The notes under the pieces: generated by a model | What the model was told of the DNA's origin: nothing | The model's database searches: none | The model's input: the letters and a program-made list of their open reading frames with translations, nothing else | Position numbers and translations under genes: made by a program | From: Lactifluus volemus | Taxonomy: Eukaryota; Basidiomycota; Agaricomycetes; Russulales; Russulaceae | Assembly: GCA_022376515.1 (NCBI GenBank) | Contig: WTXI01000161.1 | Coordinates: 1 to 64,000 of the forward strand | Direction: 5' to 3' | DNA length: 64,000 nucleotides | Shown here: piece by piece, positions 35,058 through 46,300 of the stretch | Layout of the letters: each line of letters opens with the position of its first letter | How positions within the stretch are numbered: the first letter of the stretch is position 1

Positions 35058-37214
35058 TTACTTTCTGACTTGTGTTGGTAATTTGGTAGGATCAATGACT
35101 GTATGAACGCCGCGGTTGGGCTTCTTGGATTGACGTCCACTCTTACGTGGCGCATCACTAGTGAGTGCTGCACGCGTCACCTCCGAGTCATGATGTCCCC
35201 TTGAGGCTTCTTGAAGTTCCCCATCCGTAGCGGCAGCCTTCCGCTTTGTCAACTTCCTTTGTGCAGTCTTGGTTTTGGTAGGAGTGGTAGATGGCGGATT
35301 ACACAATGGTACAGGTGACGTCGTGGGAGGAGGAGCAGGGGAGTCGGGGACAGGGTTCAAGGGAGCAGGAGGCATTTCCGCAAAGGAGGCCAGCAGCTGT
35401 GCCAAAGAGGTCTCCGAGTCGTTGAAGGGTATGACGGGGTCAGTTGGATTCAAAAGAATAGGATTTGAGGGAGGAGCTGGGTCACAGCACTGGGTAGTTA
35501 GAGATCGTCCCGAAACCGAGTGATGAGCCAAAGAGAATAGACAGGGAGGAAATCAGCTCACAGGATGTGACGACCCAGCTTCAGGCTCGAAGGAGAATGG
35601 GGGCGAGTTAGTCCACGAATCCGTGGTGTAAACATGGTCTCCGTCCGGAGACCCCCGGCCAGGAGGCTGAGGAAGCTCTCCTGAGCACGACTTGGAATAG
35701 CGGGAAAAGCGGTTACGGGCCCCAGCACGGGAGAGCCCGGGCCTGAGTCAGCTCCATCCCAATCACCACGGTTTCTCCTCACTTGCAGATCAGTGTTGTT
35801 CGTACCGTTTCCTAGGTCTCCATCGTCATCTTCATCGTCATCGCCATCGCCATCGCCATCGGCGGCATTGATTGTTTGATCTGGTTCTGGGGTCTCAGCT
35901 GGGTCCGTACTACTTCGGCCTGTGCGTTGAGTTCCCTCATTGCCCTCTGTGTTTTCTTCCTTTTCAACAAGTCGAGTGTCATCTCCTGAAGTGAAGACTT
36001 GAGCATTCGCCCAGGATCTTGGCATGAACACGGTGACTCACTGAAATATGCCGATGCGTATTTCTTCATAGTTTGAAGGTGCTCTGCCCACTCCGTTTCA
36101 AATGCCTCCCCTATCGTCTGTTTGATGTGGCCCCCGGACGTGTCAGATTGCACACTGCGGAAGGGTGGTAAGCTTTCAGGAAAACATTTCATTGCATGAT
36201 ACTTACGCTTGCATTTGTAGGTCTCCTTCATGAGGAGAGACGGCTGTGATAACAACAATCCCCCCTATCCACTCACCAAGCTCTTTTGCCAATGCGGGGA
36301 GAAAGTGGTTCGCCATTTCCCAAGCGCTTTCGGAGCTCGGGCTGGATTTGATTATTATACTCGCTTTCTAAGCACCGAAATTGGCAACTTACTTGTCCGT
36401 ACTAAGTGACTTTGCGGATTTCAGTTGGTTATCCCATCTTATCAGCGCTTGCTGGTGTTCCATCTCAACCTGTACTGTGAGCTCTTCACGGAAGGCTTCA
36501 TCTTCACCGCACCAGTGAGCTTTGATGAGTTCCGTGTAGTTCTTTAACCGCTCGTTCTCGTCAAAGCCTGTGGACTTGAACCATCTGTTGAACCTCCCCT
36601 TCCACTCGTCGTCACAAAGGATATCAGAATATTCATCTAGGACTCTGCGTTTCCTAGGTGGCCGCATGATTCTTGAAGTGATGAAGGCATCGATGAGCTT
36701 CAAAACAACGGGTGTCCGGGAACGGTTGTCCTTTTGATTGTTCCGGTACCACGTGCTAAGTTTCTCGTTTTGCACCGTAAGACACAGTGCATCGCAAGTA
36801 TAATAATGGCCTACTCACTTGTCGAAGCTTTTCACGATATTCATTGCGCCGATCATCCTCGGCCGATCGCTGTTCTTCGGGGAATGTTGTGATTGGCACT
36901 GGTTTCAGGTTCGCTTCCGTCATGTGGTCCGGAGGGTTCTCGCTGATATCGTAGTCATACCCAAATTTTTCTATGAATTGGTATGTCAGGCGAGTATAAA
37001 ATATTCCCGCTGCTGGGGGATTGGGTTCTGCTTTGTACGCATTGCACTTGTCCTCTAGGAAGGCGAGCTTTATGCCTGTAAAGTGGCTTGGAGGTCCACG
37101 ACGTCGTCCTGTGTCCTCGTCCCCATCCTGGTGAGTCGCCTTGCACTTGGAGTGTTTACCTTTTGGTGGTTTTCCCCCCACCTGAGTAGCCATTGGTTGA
37201 CTTGGACGTGGCAA
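35058..37214 (-). CDS. KDZ-element accessory protein, function unknown
   Basis: Exon 1 is 37214-36819 (132 codons): a basic N-terminus (KPPKGKHSKCKATHQDG), then GRRRGPPSHFTGIKLAFLED and FPEEQRSAEDDRRNEYREKL. It joins in phase to KLSTWYRNNQKDNRSRTPVV in exon 2 (about 36764-36389), which continues RIMRPPRKRRVLDEYSDILC and a charged helical region. Further exons include AWEMANHFLPALAKEL (about 36350-36280), SDTSGGHIKQTIGEAFETEW (about 36150) and a Pro/Ser-rich stretch. The C-terminus, RKSGRQSKKPNRGVHTVIDP, ends at 35058. The GPPxxFxGxKLxFLE opening and WxR motif recur, from memory, in proteins next to KDZ transposases in Agaricomycetes; this is family recall, not a search. A second possible start is the Met at 37193. 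Middle exon borders are uncertain. Confidence 0.65.
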
Positions 37215-38438
37215 GAGGGTCAGAACGTTTATTCAGTCAAGTGAGGTATAAAGGACATTTGAAACAGGGCCAAACAGCTGCGTGCTAGTCCCTGGTCAAG
37301 TGTCCATCACCACTGATCGAATACACCGCTTACAGATTTGTACATGGCCGCCTTTTTTCGTCCCCCTATAGTGAACCTCATCATCTCAGTTGCAGTATCC
37401 GTCGGCCATCGGTAAAACTTCGAAAATTTTAGCCAAGGAGAGCGTTACCACTGCAGGGGAACCTCGGAATGAGTCCGAGTCCTAGTGTCTTGTCTCTGCA
37501 GTATCAATGTCACCGCCATATGTCATGTGGTTGCCCCTGGAAATTTGCCGGCGCTGCAAGGTTAGGTCGCGCCGTCATAGGCATTCTCAGGTTGATCTTG
37601 GTTCTGCCTCTGACTCTGTGCCGCTTTCACTATGTAACTGAGCAAGGCAGTTGTCCACGTCTGCAGGGCCCTCCTGCTAGTGCCCTCCTCTTCTCGGGTC
37701 TCCCAATGACTTGTGGCCATAGTCTGCTTCATCAAATGAAGCAGTGCTCTAATGAAGATCTTCTTGTGTGTGGTCTCTGTTCAAGTGAATGTGTCGTGCA
37801 CATGGTTCAAACTTGTCAACCGTCCGAGTCCAAGGAGCCAGTCTTGGTGCATTTCACCACTCACTTCTATCTAACTCAGTGACGAAACACTTTGTGTATG
37901 ATGCCAGTTCGAGTCTTCTGATGTTGCGGATATGGCGTGCAGGCTTCATCGGGTGAAGCAGTCCTCACTAGAAATTTCTAGTGTGTTACAGTTCAAGCTT
38001 GTCTAACACCCGGCCAACTATTCACATCCCTTGTTTTTTCGTTCCCCCTCCCTGAACATCGGTCGCCTTCCCGTTTACTGTACTCGCCCAGTAAGCATGT
38101 CTTCTCGTAATGACCTTAGTGTGGGATATGAGCACACCAGAAGAAAACAGGTACGTAGTACGTACTCACCTTACTTTTTTTGCGACATTGGCCCCCATCT
38201 CTCTCCCCTCCCACCCTCACCCCGCGCGATGCGTCCTATGTTTTCCACTCTTAGGAATCAGCCTGAGGAATAAAGCCAAACAATGCGTCAAACCCAAGAC
38301 ATCCCTGAGTTTCGGGGGGCTGAGGAAGAGATAACTTGACTCAGTATGGTATCACTTTCCCCAGGTTTAACTGTCAGCTTTCGGAAGGAATGAGCAAGTC
38401 TTCAAATCAAAAAGTCTCGTCTTAGGTTCAGAACTCCC
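37215..38438. other. Interior spacer of the transposon
   Basis: It contains the likely promoter region of the minus-strand accessory gene. Open frames near 37469-37882 and 38031-38334 have no domain features and are not supported as genes. A short inverted pair (TCATCAAATGAAGCAGT) occurs near 37728. Confidence 0.4.
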
Positions 38439-39155
38439 ATGCGCAACCTAATCGGAGCCCGCCCTGAGCGGCAACATAGCTATCCACTCCCGCTCCCGCC
38501 ACCCACTGAATCGTACGCCGATGCCACAGTCATGCGAACTTCTCCAAATATGACTCCTATTACTGCTTCGCATGTAAAAAATACTGCCTCTAACTCTATC
38601 ATATCTGCGGAACTGGCCCAGCTTGACGACTACGAAACTGACTTATGAGAGTCTATCGCAAATACCGAGAAAAGGGGCTGGTTTGCTGACTTTAGAGAAA
38701 GGCTACTAGTAGATAGTGTCGCCACTTTTCTCGATGAAAGGTACGATCTTGAAATGGTTTAACCCTTCTTTTTGATCCCTTAGTGTCCAGTTCCTCAGGT
38801 GAGACAACTGGAGGAGTATATCTCGATATTGAAGGAACTCGCGACATGATCTCCACCCGGCGTCGTGCCGAGAATGAAGGTGACCTCTCAAATTTCTTCG
38901 GTTCCCTTCCCGTTACTTCAAGTTCGCATGAGGCAACAGAACAACTGGACAATATGGGATGCATCATCCCTCGGTTTAATGCAGAGGCTACACGGAATGA
39001 TTGATATGCTGCGCGTGCCAACCGTCGTGCCCTTAGGCTAACGAACAGTCATCAGGCCAAAGATGAGGAAGGCTACTCCACAGATGCCACACTACCATCG
39101 TCTGATGCCACCGATTATCTCGCCACCCTCCAGCAATGGAACCAATTCTAGGTCA
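38439..39155 (+). pseudogene. Captured host-gene remnant, GCFC/PAXBP1-like
   Basis: Fragments in shifting frames read in order: AELAQLDDYETDL, KRGWFADFRERLL, VDSVATFLDER, LEEYISILKEL, DMISTRRRAENEGDLSNFFG, EATEQLDNMGCIIPRFNAEA, ARANRRALRLTNSHQAKDEE, GYSTDATLPSSDATDY. The order and motifs (a helix ending FLDE, then RRRxxNExDLSxFFG, then EGYSTDxxLxxSD) fit the middle region of the GC-rich sequence DNA-binding factor / PAXBP1 family of spliceosome-associated proteins, from memory. In-frame stops (38646, 39003, 39152) and frameshifts show it is dead. No other part of that gene was found here, so it looks like a captured fragment. Confidence 0.5.
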
Positions 39156-40461
39156 ATTTCGCACAATCGCCTGCATGACGTATCTCTAATCAAACTTGGT
39201 TCTAGGACTCGAAGGATACAACGTTGGTCTGCTAGAGAATGGTCGCGATGGACGTGCACCCGGTCTACCAAATGGCATGGGCACTCCAGCATTCTTGGAC
39301 TACGGCGGCCCTACGCTGGATCGCAGTCTTTTGGGCCACCATTGTCGTTGACGAGGTCTCTAAACCCCCTTATTCAGTTGAATTGCAATCGCGGCTCAGA
39401 AGTGCAGCCCTGGTACCATCGAAAATCAGGCATAATCGGGATCGCCATAGTGGCCGTCCTCATGATCATCGGCAGTGCAATTGGCAACAGTCGTTGACAC
39501 CCATCATAGCTGTCACTCTCGCAGTGGAAGCATAAATGGCCCGAATGGCACCATCTCGAGCAGCAATGGCTCAACCGGCACAAACATCAGCACAAATGTA
39601 AGGTCAGCTCTGTGCCCACCCTCGACTTCGACCAATTTCGTCCTGACTCAGATTTGGACATCTAGACTTCATCTAATCTCACCTTTGCCTCCGACCCGTT
39701 TCGACTTCCTCTACATCAATCGACTCCGATGCGTCTTTGGCTAAAACAGGACTATTGACCAGCAATTTTGAACGTGTTCATTTGTATATACCAAGTACAT
39801 ACCTTACGAAGCATCCCCTTTACACTCTCACGTTCCATTTTTTGACCCTACGTGCGACGTCTCGGACTGGTTCACGGAACTTACTATTCTCGTAGACTAT
39901 GGAAACTTATCTTAGATCTACTGTAAAGTAGATAAAAGGCCAAGCTAAATGGCCAGTAAGCACATTCAATACATCTCTTGTCGATTCGGATCACTCTTTG
40001 TTTGCTTCCTAAGTTCTGGTCTCTCTCTCTCGCCGCCATCTAGATCACATCGTGCAGTTCTTTCACTCGTAACACTCTAACGCCTCATGCTTGCCTCATG
40101 CTTGCATGTCCGAGTGCCTCGTGCCCCCACTATCTCCGAGCCTTCCTGTGGGCGTTCTCGGTATTCCCGCGCATGTCCCTCTTGGTTCCCTCTTTGGCAA
40201 CCACTCTGCGCCCCCTTCGAACTTGCCCGTGCTCCTTAGAGTATGTTCACCAGATTGAGTGGCTCAAATGGCACCGGCTCAAGTAGTAAGAGCACAAATA
40301 GCACAATTGGAGTGACTTGTCGTGGCATGGAGTAGCTGTATGGTACAATTGTAATACATTACAATGATGCGATTGGACTCGAAAGTTTGACCCGCATCGC
40401 GCTTCTTCCACTATCAATTGGGGCTGCTTTCCACTCTACAACTTGAGCTTGTCAGGTAGTC
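39156..40461. other. Interior spacer upstream of the KDZ transposase
   Basis: Two short related segments code for Asn-Gly-Thr-Ser runs: about 39530-39600 (NGPNGTISSSNGST) and about 40255-40310 (SGSNGTGSSSKSTNS). They may be duplicated remnants of a low-complexity exon. No gene is supported. The transposase promoter should lie in the last few hundred bases. Confidence 0.4.
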
Positions 40462-42922
40462 ATGCCACGGAAGAAGCAAAGGACAAACAATCTCCAAATC
40501 GTCAATCTCTCTCAGCTTAATGCACCAGTAGTAGATCGTGTTCCTCTGAGGACCAATACCGCAGGACGGACACGCACTATCATTACCCATCTACCTGCCA
40601 CTGTCAAGGAGCCTATGCCTGAAGATCTCATTTCTGATGTACCGCTAGTCGGCTCATCTGATTCCCCCATACCTGAGCCTATCCAAGTCCTGGGCCCGAC
40701 ACATGCAAAACGCTACGAGAACTCGGTATGGGCAACTATTTATTATACCTAATATACCATGACTCGGGCTGATGGCGTTTCACTGGCAGGATGTGCCACT
40801 GGAAACATGGAAACAACATCGCCAGCCTTACCTTGATGCTTGTCTTTCTCTGGAGGGCCGTGGACACTATTCTTATGTGTGTGCAAGTGGTTCCTGCCAG
40901 GCATCGGATTCTCAGTTTCGCTGTCGCGATTGCTTCGGAAATCGGCTCTATTGTCAGCCATGCATTGTGAAGGGACATCAAAGTCTTCCTTTGCATCGCA
41001 TTGAGGTGAGCTCACAGCATCCCACACCTATCCGAGCCCTCCATGGTATTGACAACCCATATTGTAGGAATGGAAAGAGACGCATTTTAAGGCCACATCC
41101 CTCAGACAGCTAGGCCAGCACATTCAGCTTGGGCACGGAGGGTTGCCCTGCGATTTTCGTACTCAGGCTCGTGGCCACAAAGATTTTGTTGTCCTTGACA
41201 CGAACGGAATTCACTTGGTCAACATCAGCTTTTGTGGTTGCCTTGGTGCAGCCACCCACTGTGATCAACTCCTTGAGGTCGGTTGGTGGCCATCCACACC
41301 TTTGGAGCCTCAAACCGCTGCAACTATGTCCGCTTTACGATCTTTTCATATCACGAATCTCCAGGGTCATGTCTCACCAACGGATTTCTATCGCTGCCTT
41401 GAACAAACAACATGTGGCGATGGCTCAATCAACCTCCCTGTAAGGATCTCGTTTTTCTCTAGCATCCTTGTGTTCTCGTTTACAATAGTGTCAGGATCGA
41501 CTTGCGCAATGGATGGTCATGGTTCGGGAATGGCGGCACATCAAGATGGGAAAACGTGCAGGCCGAGGTCATGACCCTGCCGGCTTCCATGAAACATCAG
41601 CAGGTGCCCTTGTCATTCCGTGTCGCGCTTGCCCGGTTCCTGGAATCAATCTCCCACAGAATTGGCACATTGCACCTGAAACCACTCGGTTTGTCGCATA
41701 GTTCCTTTCAAGTTCTTAGCGTTGTTATTGAACCACTAGATTATAATAAGGTGGCTCTATGATCTTATCCTTTCTATGGACGCAAACTTTAGACAGAAGG
41801 CTCGACTGAGATCTGGTCAGTCCGACAAGGACGCCCTCGGTCCTGGTTGGGGCACGTTTGTGTCAAATGAACCTTATCTAGATTATGTATCGCAGTTTGC
41901 GAATCAGGACGAGGTGTGCCTGTTCACATGGCGTCAATAATTAATTGTCCTACTCGTTATAGATTTCCCATTGTGTTGGATTTGCGGCGCTGTGGTCAGC
42001 AAATACTAAGCGCTCGAAGGGCCTTCGTGCAACTGGAATCGCAGCTGTCAGCTGCGCTCGTCATCAGATGTACCAACCAAATGGGATGGGGGATTTGCAG
42101 ATTGGGGAAAGGTGAGTGTCCTTCCGAGGGACAATGGCGACATTCTGGACATTTGATGCATAGGTACTGCAATATGGACTATCTCCTCATGTCAAGCTTA
42201 GCCTGTACCTCAGTTCCCCGAGTCATCATATCATATGACATCGGGTGCCAATGGGGAATCAATTTTCATCGCCGCGTTGCCAAGATGCCGGACCACCTTC
42301 GAGTACCTCTGTCACAGAAGATAACACCCCTCGTTCCGAAATTCCATCTTGAAGCTCACACAGTTAAATGCCACGCGCAGTATTCCTTCAACTATGCTGT
42401 GGGGGTTGGACGCACCGATGGCGAGGGTGTAGAGAGGAATTGGTCATTACTCAACAGTATTGCGTCTTCAGTTTCAATGATGGGTCCTGGTGGCCGGTGG
42501 GATACAATGGACGACTTTTGCAACTTTGCAAACTGGCGTAAGACAGTTGATCTTCGTGCGTAACCTCAAGCAATCGAAAAGATGCAGTATTCTAACTTTA
42601 TCCCACTGGCAGCATCCACACTGTTTCGGAAGCTATCTTTAGCAATTCCCCAGGCGATCATCCATCACCGGGCGTTCCTGGCATTCAGCGAGAGTCTTCG
42701 GGTCAATCACGCAAAGGAGATGGCTGATTGGGAAGATCAAGTTACAGATTGGGAGCGCAATCATAATGCATACTGCCCATATGATCTCCCAGATCAAAGT
42801 GAGTTATTCTCTTTCCCTGTATTACATCGACATATCAAGACATATTCCTTTACTACTAGCGATCACATTTGCGGACGTGAAGCGCCAATTATCACAACAA
42901 GAATATGACAAGGCCATGAGGG

Positions 42923-42927
42923 GGGAA
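42923..42927. repeat. Copia target-site duplication GGGAA, left
   Basis: GGGAA directly precedes the 5' LTR and is repeated at 48355-48359 directly after the 3' LTR. A 5-bp duplication is the usual length for copia integrases. Confidence 0.95.
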
Positions 42928-43326
42928 TGTTGAAGTATGGACATTGACCAGCCCTAAAGTGGCTGCGCACGGACCATCGACGCATCGTAGCTGATCGTTT
43001 CTACTATAGCCTTTTTCTGCCCTTTCATACCTTACTTGGTCTACCTCTATCCCTCTTCACTCTTTTCTGGTAGATTCTACTCCACTTGGGAGCACCTGGG
43101 CACATTTTATTTTCACATGGCTCCATAGCCGATACTGTGTATTTAAGCCTGTCGCAAGAGCGGCAGCAAACCTCAGCGTTTTATCTTCTCGCGCTGAGGT
43201 AAGTTTTCTCTCACTTTTCACTTCGTAGCCTAGAGCACTTATAATGTATTCTAGTCTTAAACCTTTTCAGGTTAGCTACGAAATAGCAGCGTTTTATCTT
43301 CTCGCGCTGAGTCTTAAACCTTTTCA
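42928..43326 (+). repeat. Copia 5' LTR (399 bp)
   Basis: Same length and, by eye, the same sequence as the 3' LTR at 47956-48354. It holds a GTAAGT donor at 43199 and a TTTTCAG acceptor ending at 43270, so a 72-nt intron may be spliced from the leader. A 24-bp block (43175-43198) recurs at 43288-43311, and the acceptor block TCTTAAACCTTTTCAG recurs at the LTR border (to 43327). Confidence 0.93.
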
Positions 43327-43385
43327 GATTACGAGACCTGAGTCTCTGCCTGAGCCTACCCACGCTGTCGCCGATCACACGAAGT

Positions 43386-46300
43386 ATGAGCCAAGCCGCT
43401 GCAGCGCAAGCCGCTGCGCATACCGTTGCACCGCCGCAACTCTTCAACCCAACCGACGACGACGTTGTCGCCGGACCTGCTGTTTCTTTTCACGGTTCCG
43501 CTCAAGGTTCCGTTTACGGCCCCGCTCACACTTCCGTTCATGGGTCAGCCCACGGTTCTGTCCAAGGTTCCGTCCACGGCTCCTCCCAAGGTTTCGGTCG
43601 CGCCTCTGCCTTGACCTCGGCGGCTAGTACTCCAGTCAGTACACCTTCGCCTTTTCAGCACTACGCAATCCCGCCTATGCACCATCACGCTGCGATCCCC
43701 CCGATCCCACCGGTGCACCGTCAAGCCGCGATTCCGTGGGCGCACCCACAACCTATGGTCCCGCCTGCTCACCCGCCTCCTTTGGTGCCTCCAGCTCACC
43801 ATGTGCCCCCTCTCGCTCCGCCACTCCACTTGCCTCCTGCGATGCCTGGGCCAACAGTCATATCCCAACGTTATGACATCCCTCCGCTCGAGCAAGATGG
43901 CAGTAACTTCTCAGTATGGCAATTCCACATGCGTGTAGTCTTGAGGAGCTACAAACTCCTAACCGTCCTTATCGATCCGCGTCCGCATCCCTTAACCTTC
44001 CCAGCTGAAGCCGCTGCCTGGGATGAAAAGGACCAACAGGCGTTCTCCCTCATCGCGTTGTCGCTCACCGGGGAACCGGCTCACCTTATTTTCCACGCGC
44101 AGACAGCCAAGGATTGCCTAGACTGTCTTGCCGCTCGTTTCGAGGGCCGAGGAAGTCACAAACTTTCTCACCTGATGACTCGCCTCTTCAGCACACCCCT
44201 CAACGACGCCGAACCCCTCGAGCCACAAATCAACGCCATGATCGATGCTTCGCACCGCCTGGCCGAAGCTGGCTCACCTTTCACCAACCAGCAAATTGCG
44301 CTTGCCATTACCAACGCCCTCCCTGCACCGCATCGGATGCTCAAAGTCGTTCTCAATAACCTTAGTCCAGCTGAACAAACTCCTGAGAACATCAAACTTC
44401 GCATCCTCACCGACGAGGACTCGCGCATCCGCGAATCGGGCGAGGGGGCAGCCGCGTTTTACGCCAAGGCTGCCAAAAAGGGTAAAGACGGCAAAAAGAA
44501 AGCTGACAAAAAGAGTTCGGACAAGGACAAAAAGAAGGGAGAGCAGAACAAGCGGAAGGACCAGCAGAAGAAGCGTTGTACCCACTGCAACATCAATGGT
44601 CACGATGTCAGTGAGTGCCGGAAGCTCAAGGCGCAGAAGGAGAAGGACGCGAAAACAGCTACGGCCACGCCAGCGACTACGTCCACGTCAACGCCTACCT
44701 CCCCTTCTGCCCCCGCTTCCGCGAAAGTCGCTATAGCATCGCTTCCTGACGAGGAAATCTACCTTTACAGTGCTCATCCTCCCCAGTCCCGTCCGCTTCT
44801 CCAGTCCTGGATACTTGACTCAGGCGCATCCCGCACCATGTCGTGCAACCGCTCGTGGTTTACGCACTTTGCCCCCCTCTCTACTCCCATCAAAGTCACA
44901 CTTGGCGACGCCCGCTCTATCTTGGCCACTGGTATCGGTCGAATCCGCGTTCGCATGCACGCCGATAACAAGTGGAAAACTGCGATATTCCAAGAAGTGC
45001 TGTTCGTCCCTGACCTTCACGGCAACCTCCTCTCCGTCTCGTACCTTGCTCAACACGGCGCCAGCTTGCTCTTTAGCGGCGCCTCGTGCTCCCTTCGTGA
45101 CAAGACAGGAACTGTTACCTGTCAAGGCTACATGTCCTCAAACCTCTACATCATGGACATCCGAACTGTCACTTCGGAGAAGGTACACGTTGCGAGCGTT
45201 CCGACTTTCCCGCGAGAGAATGAGGAGCTGCCTGCACCTGGTGAAATTGCTTTCCTCACCGAAGGCGCTGGCTCCTCCGCTGACCTTGCAACCTGGCATC
45301 GTCGTCTCGGTCACGTCAACGCCGAGACTGTCGTGCGGATGGCCGAGAAGGGACTTGTCAACGGGATGACGATCGAGGGGACCACAGACGTCACCACGAT
45401 TTGCGAGCCTTGCCTAGCCGGAAAACAGAGCCGCGTTGATATCGCGAAATCGACCAACACACGGGCCACTGAAGTCCTCGGTCGTGTTTTTTCCGACATC
45501 TGCGGCAAATTGCCCACTCAATCCCGAGAGGGATACGAATATTTTGCGACCTTCACAGACGACAAGTCGCGAAAGGTATACGTCGCGGGACTTCGCCTAA
45601 AGTCTGACCTACTTAAGCATCTGCAAATTTTTGTGGCCCGAGTCGAGAGAGAAACGGGGAAGCTACTTAAAGTGCTACAATCGGATGGTGGAGGCGAATA
45701 CACGGGTAACGTACCCACTCAGTATTTCGAGGAGAAAGGTATTCAGCAGGAAATTACGACCGCTGACACACCCCAACACAATGGTGTCGCCGAACGCATG
45801 AACCGCACCCTCTTGGACAAGGTGCGGGCGATGCTCAACGACGCCGATCTCCCCTTTTCTTTCTGGTACGACGCCCTCCAGTATGCCGCCATCCTACACA
45901 ATAGCTCCCCCTCCGCTGCGCTTCCGAACGTTACTCCAGAAGAGTCTTGGAGCGGCAACAAGCCCGACGTCTCCCGACTCCGAATTTTTGGATGCAAAGC
46001 CCACATGCACGTTCCCGAAAGTTATCGCTCAAAATTATCTTCGCATTCCAAGCAGTGCACGTTCATCGGCCTCGCGACAAATTACAAAGCTTTCAAGCTG
46101 ATTCACCGCGCCTCTCACAAAATTTACCATTCTCGCGATGTTGTGTTCGACGAAGGGGGCCCAAAACACGAACGAGTCGTAATCGACGATGACGACAACA
46201 TCGACTACGAACACGACAATGGAGACGCCACGGTCGATGGAGATGCCGCGCCACCCGCGATTCCTCCTCCCGTACCTCCCTCTGTCACTCGCCCAACGCG

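Noticed and set aside
37469..37882. 137-codon open frame inside the transposon
   Set aside because: No recognisable motif, Cys-rich by chance composition, and no splice chain linking it to neighbours.
43545..43895. Minus-strand open frame rich in Arg/Trp
   Set aside because: Shadow of the Pro/His-rich Gag region of the copia polyprotein on the other strand.
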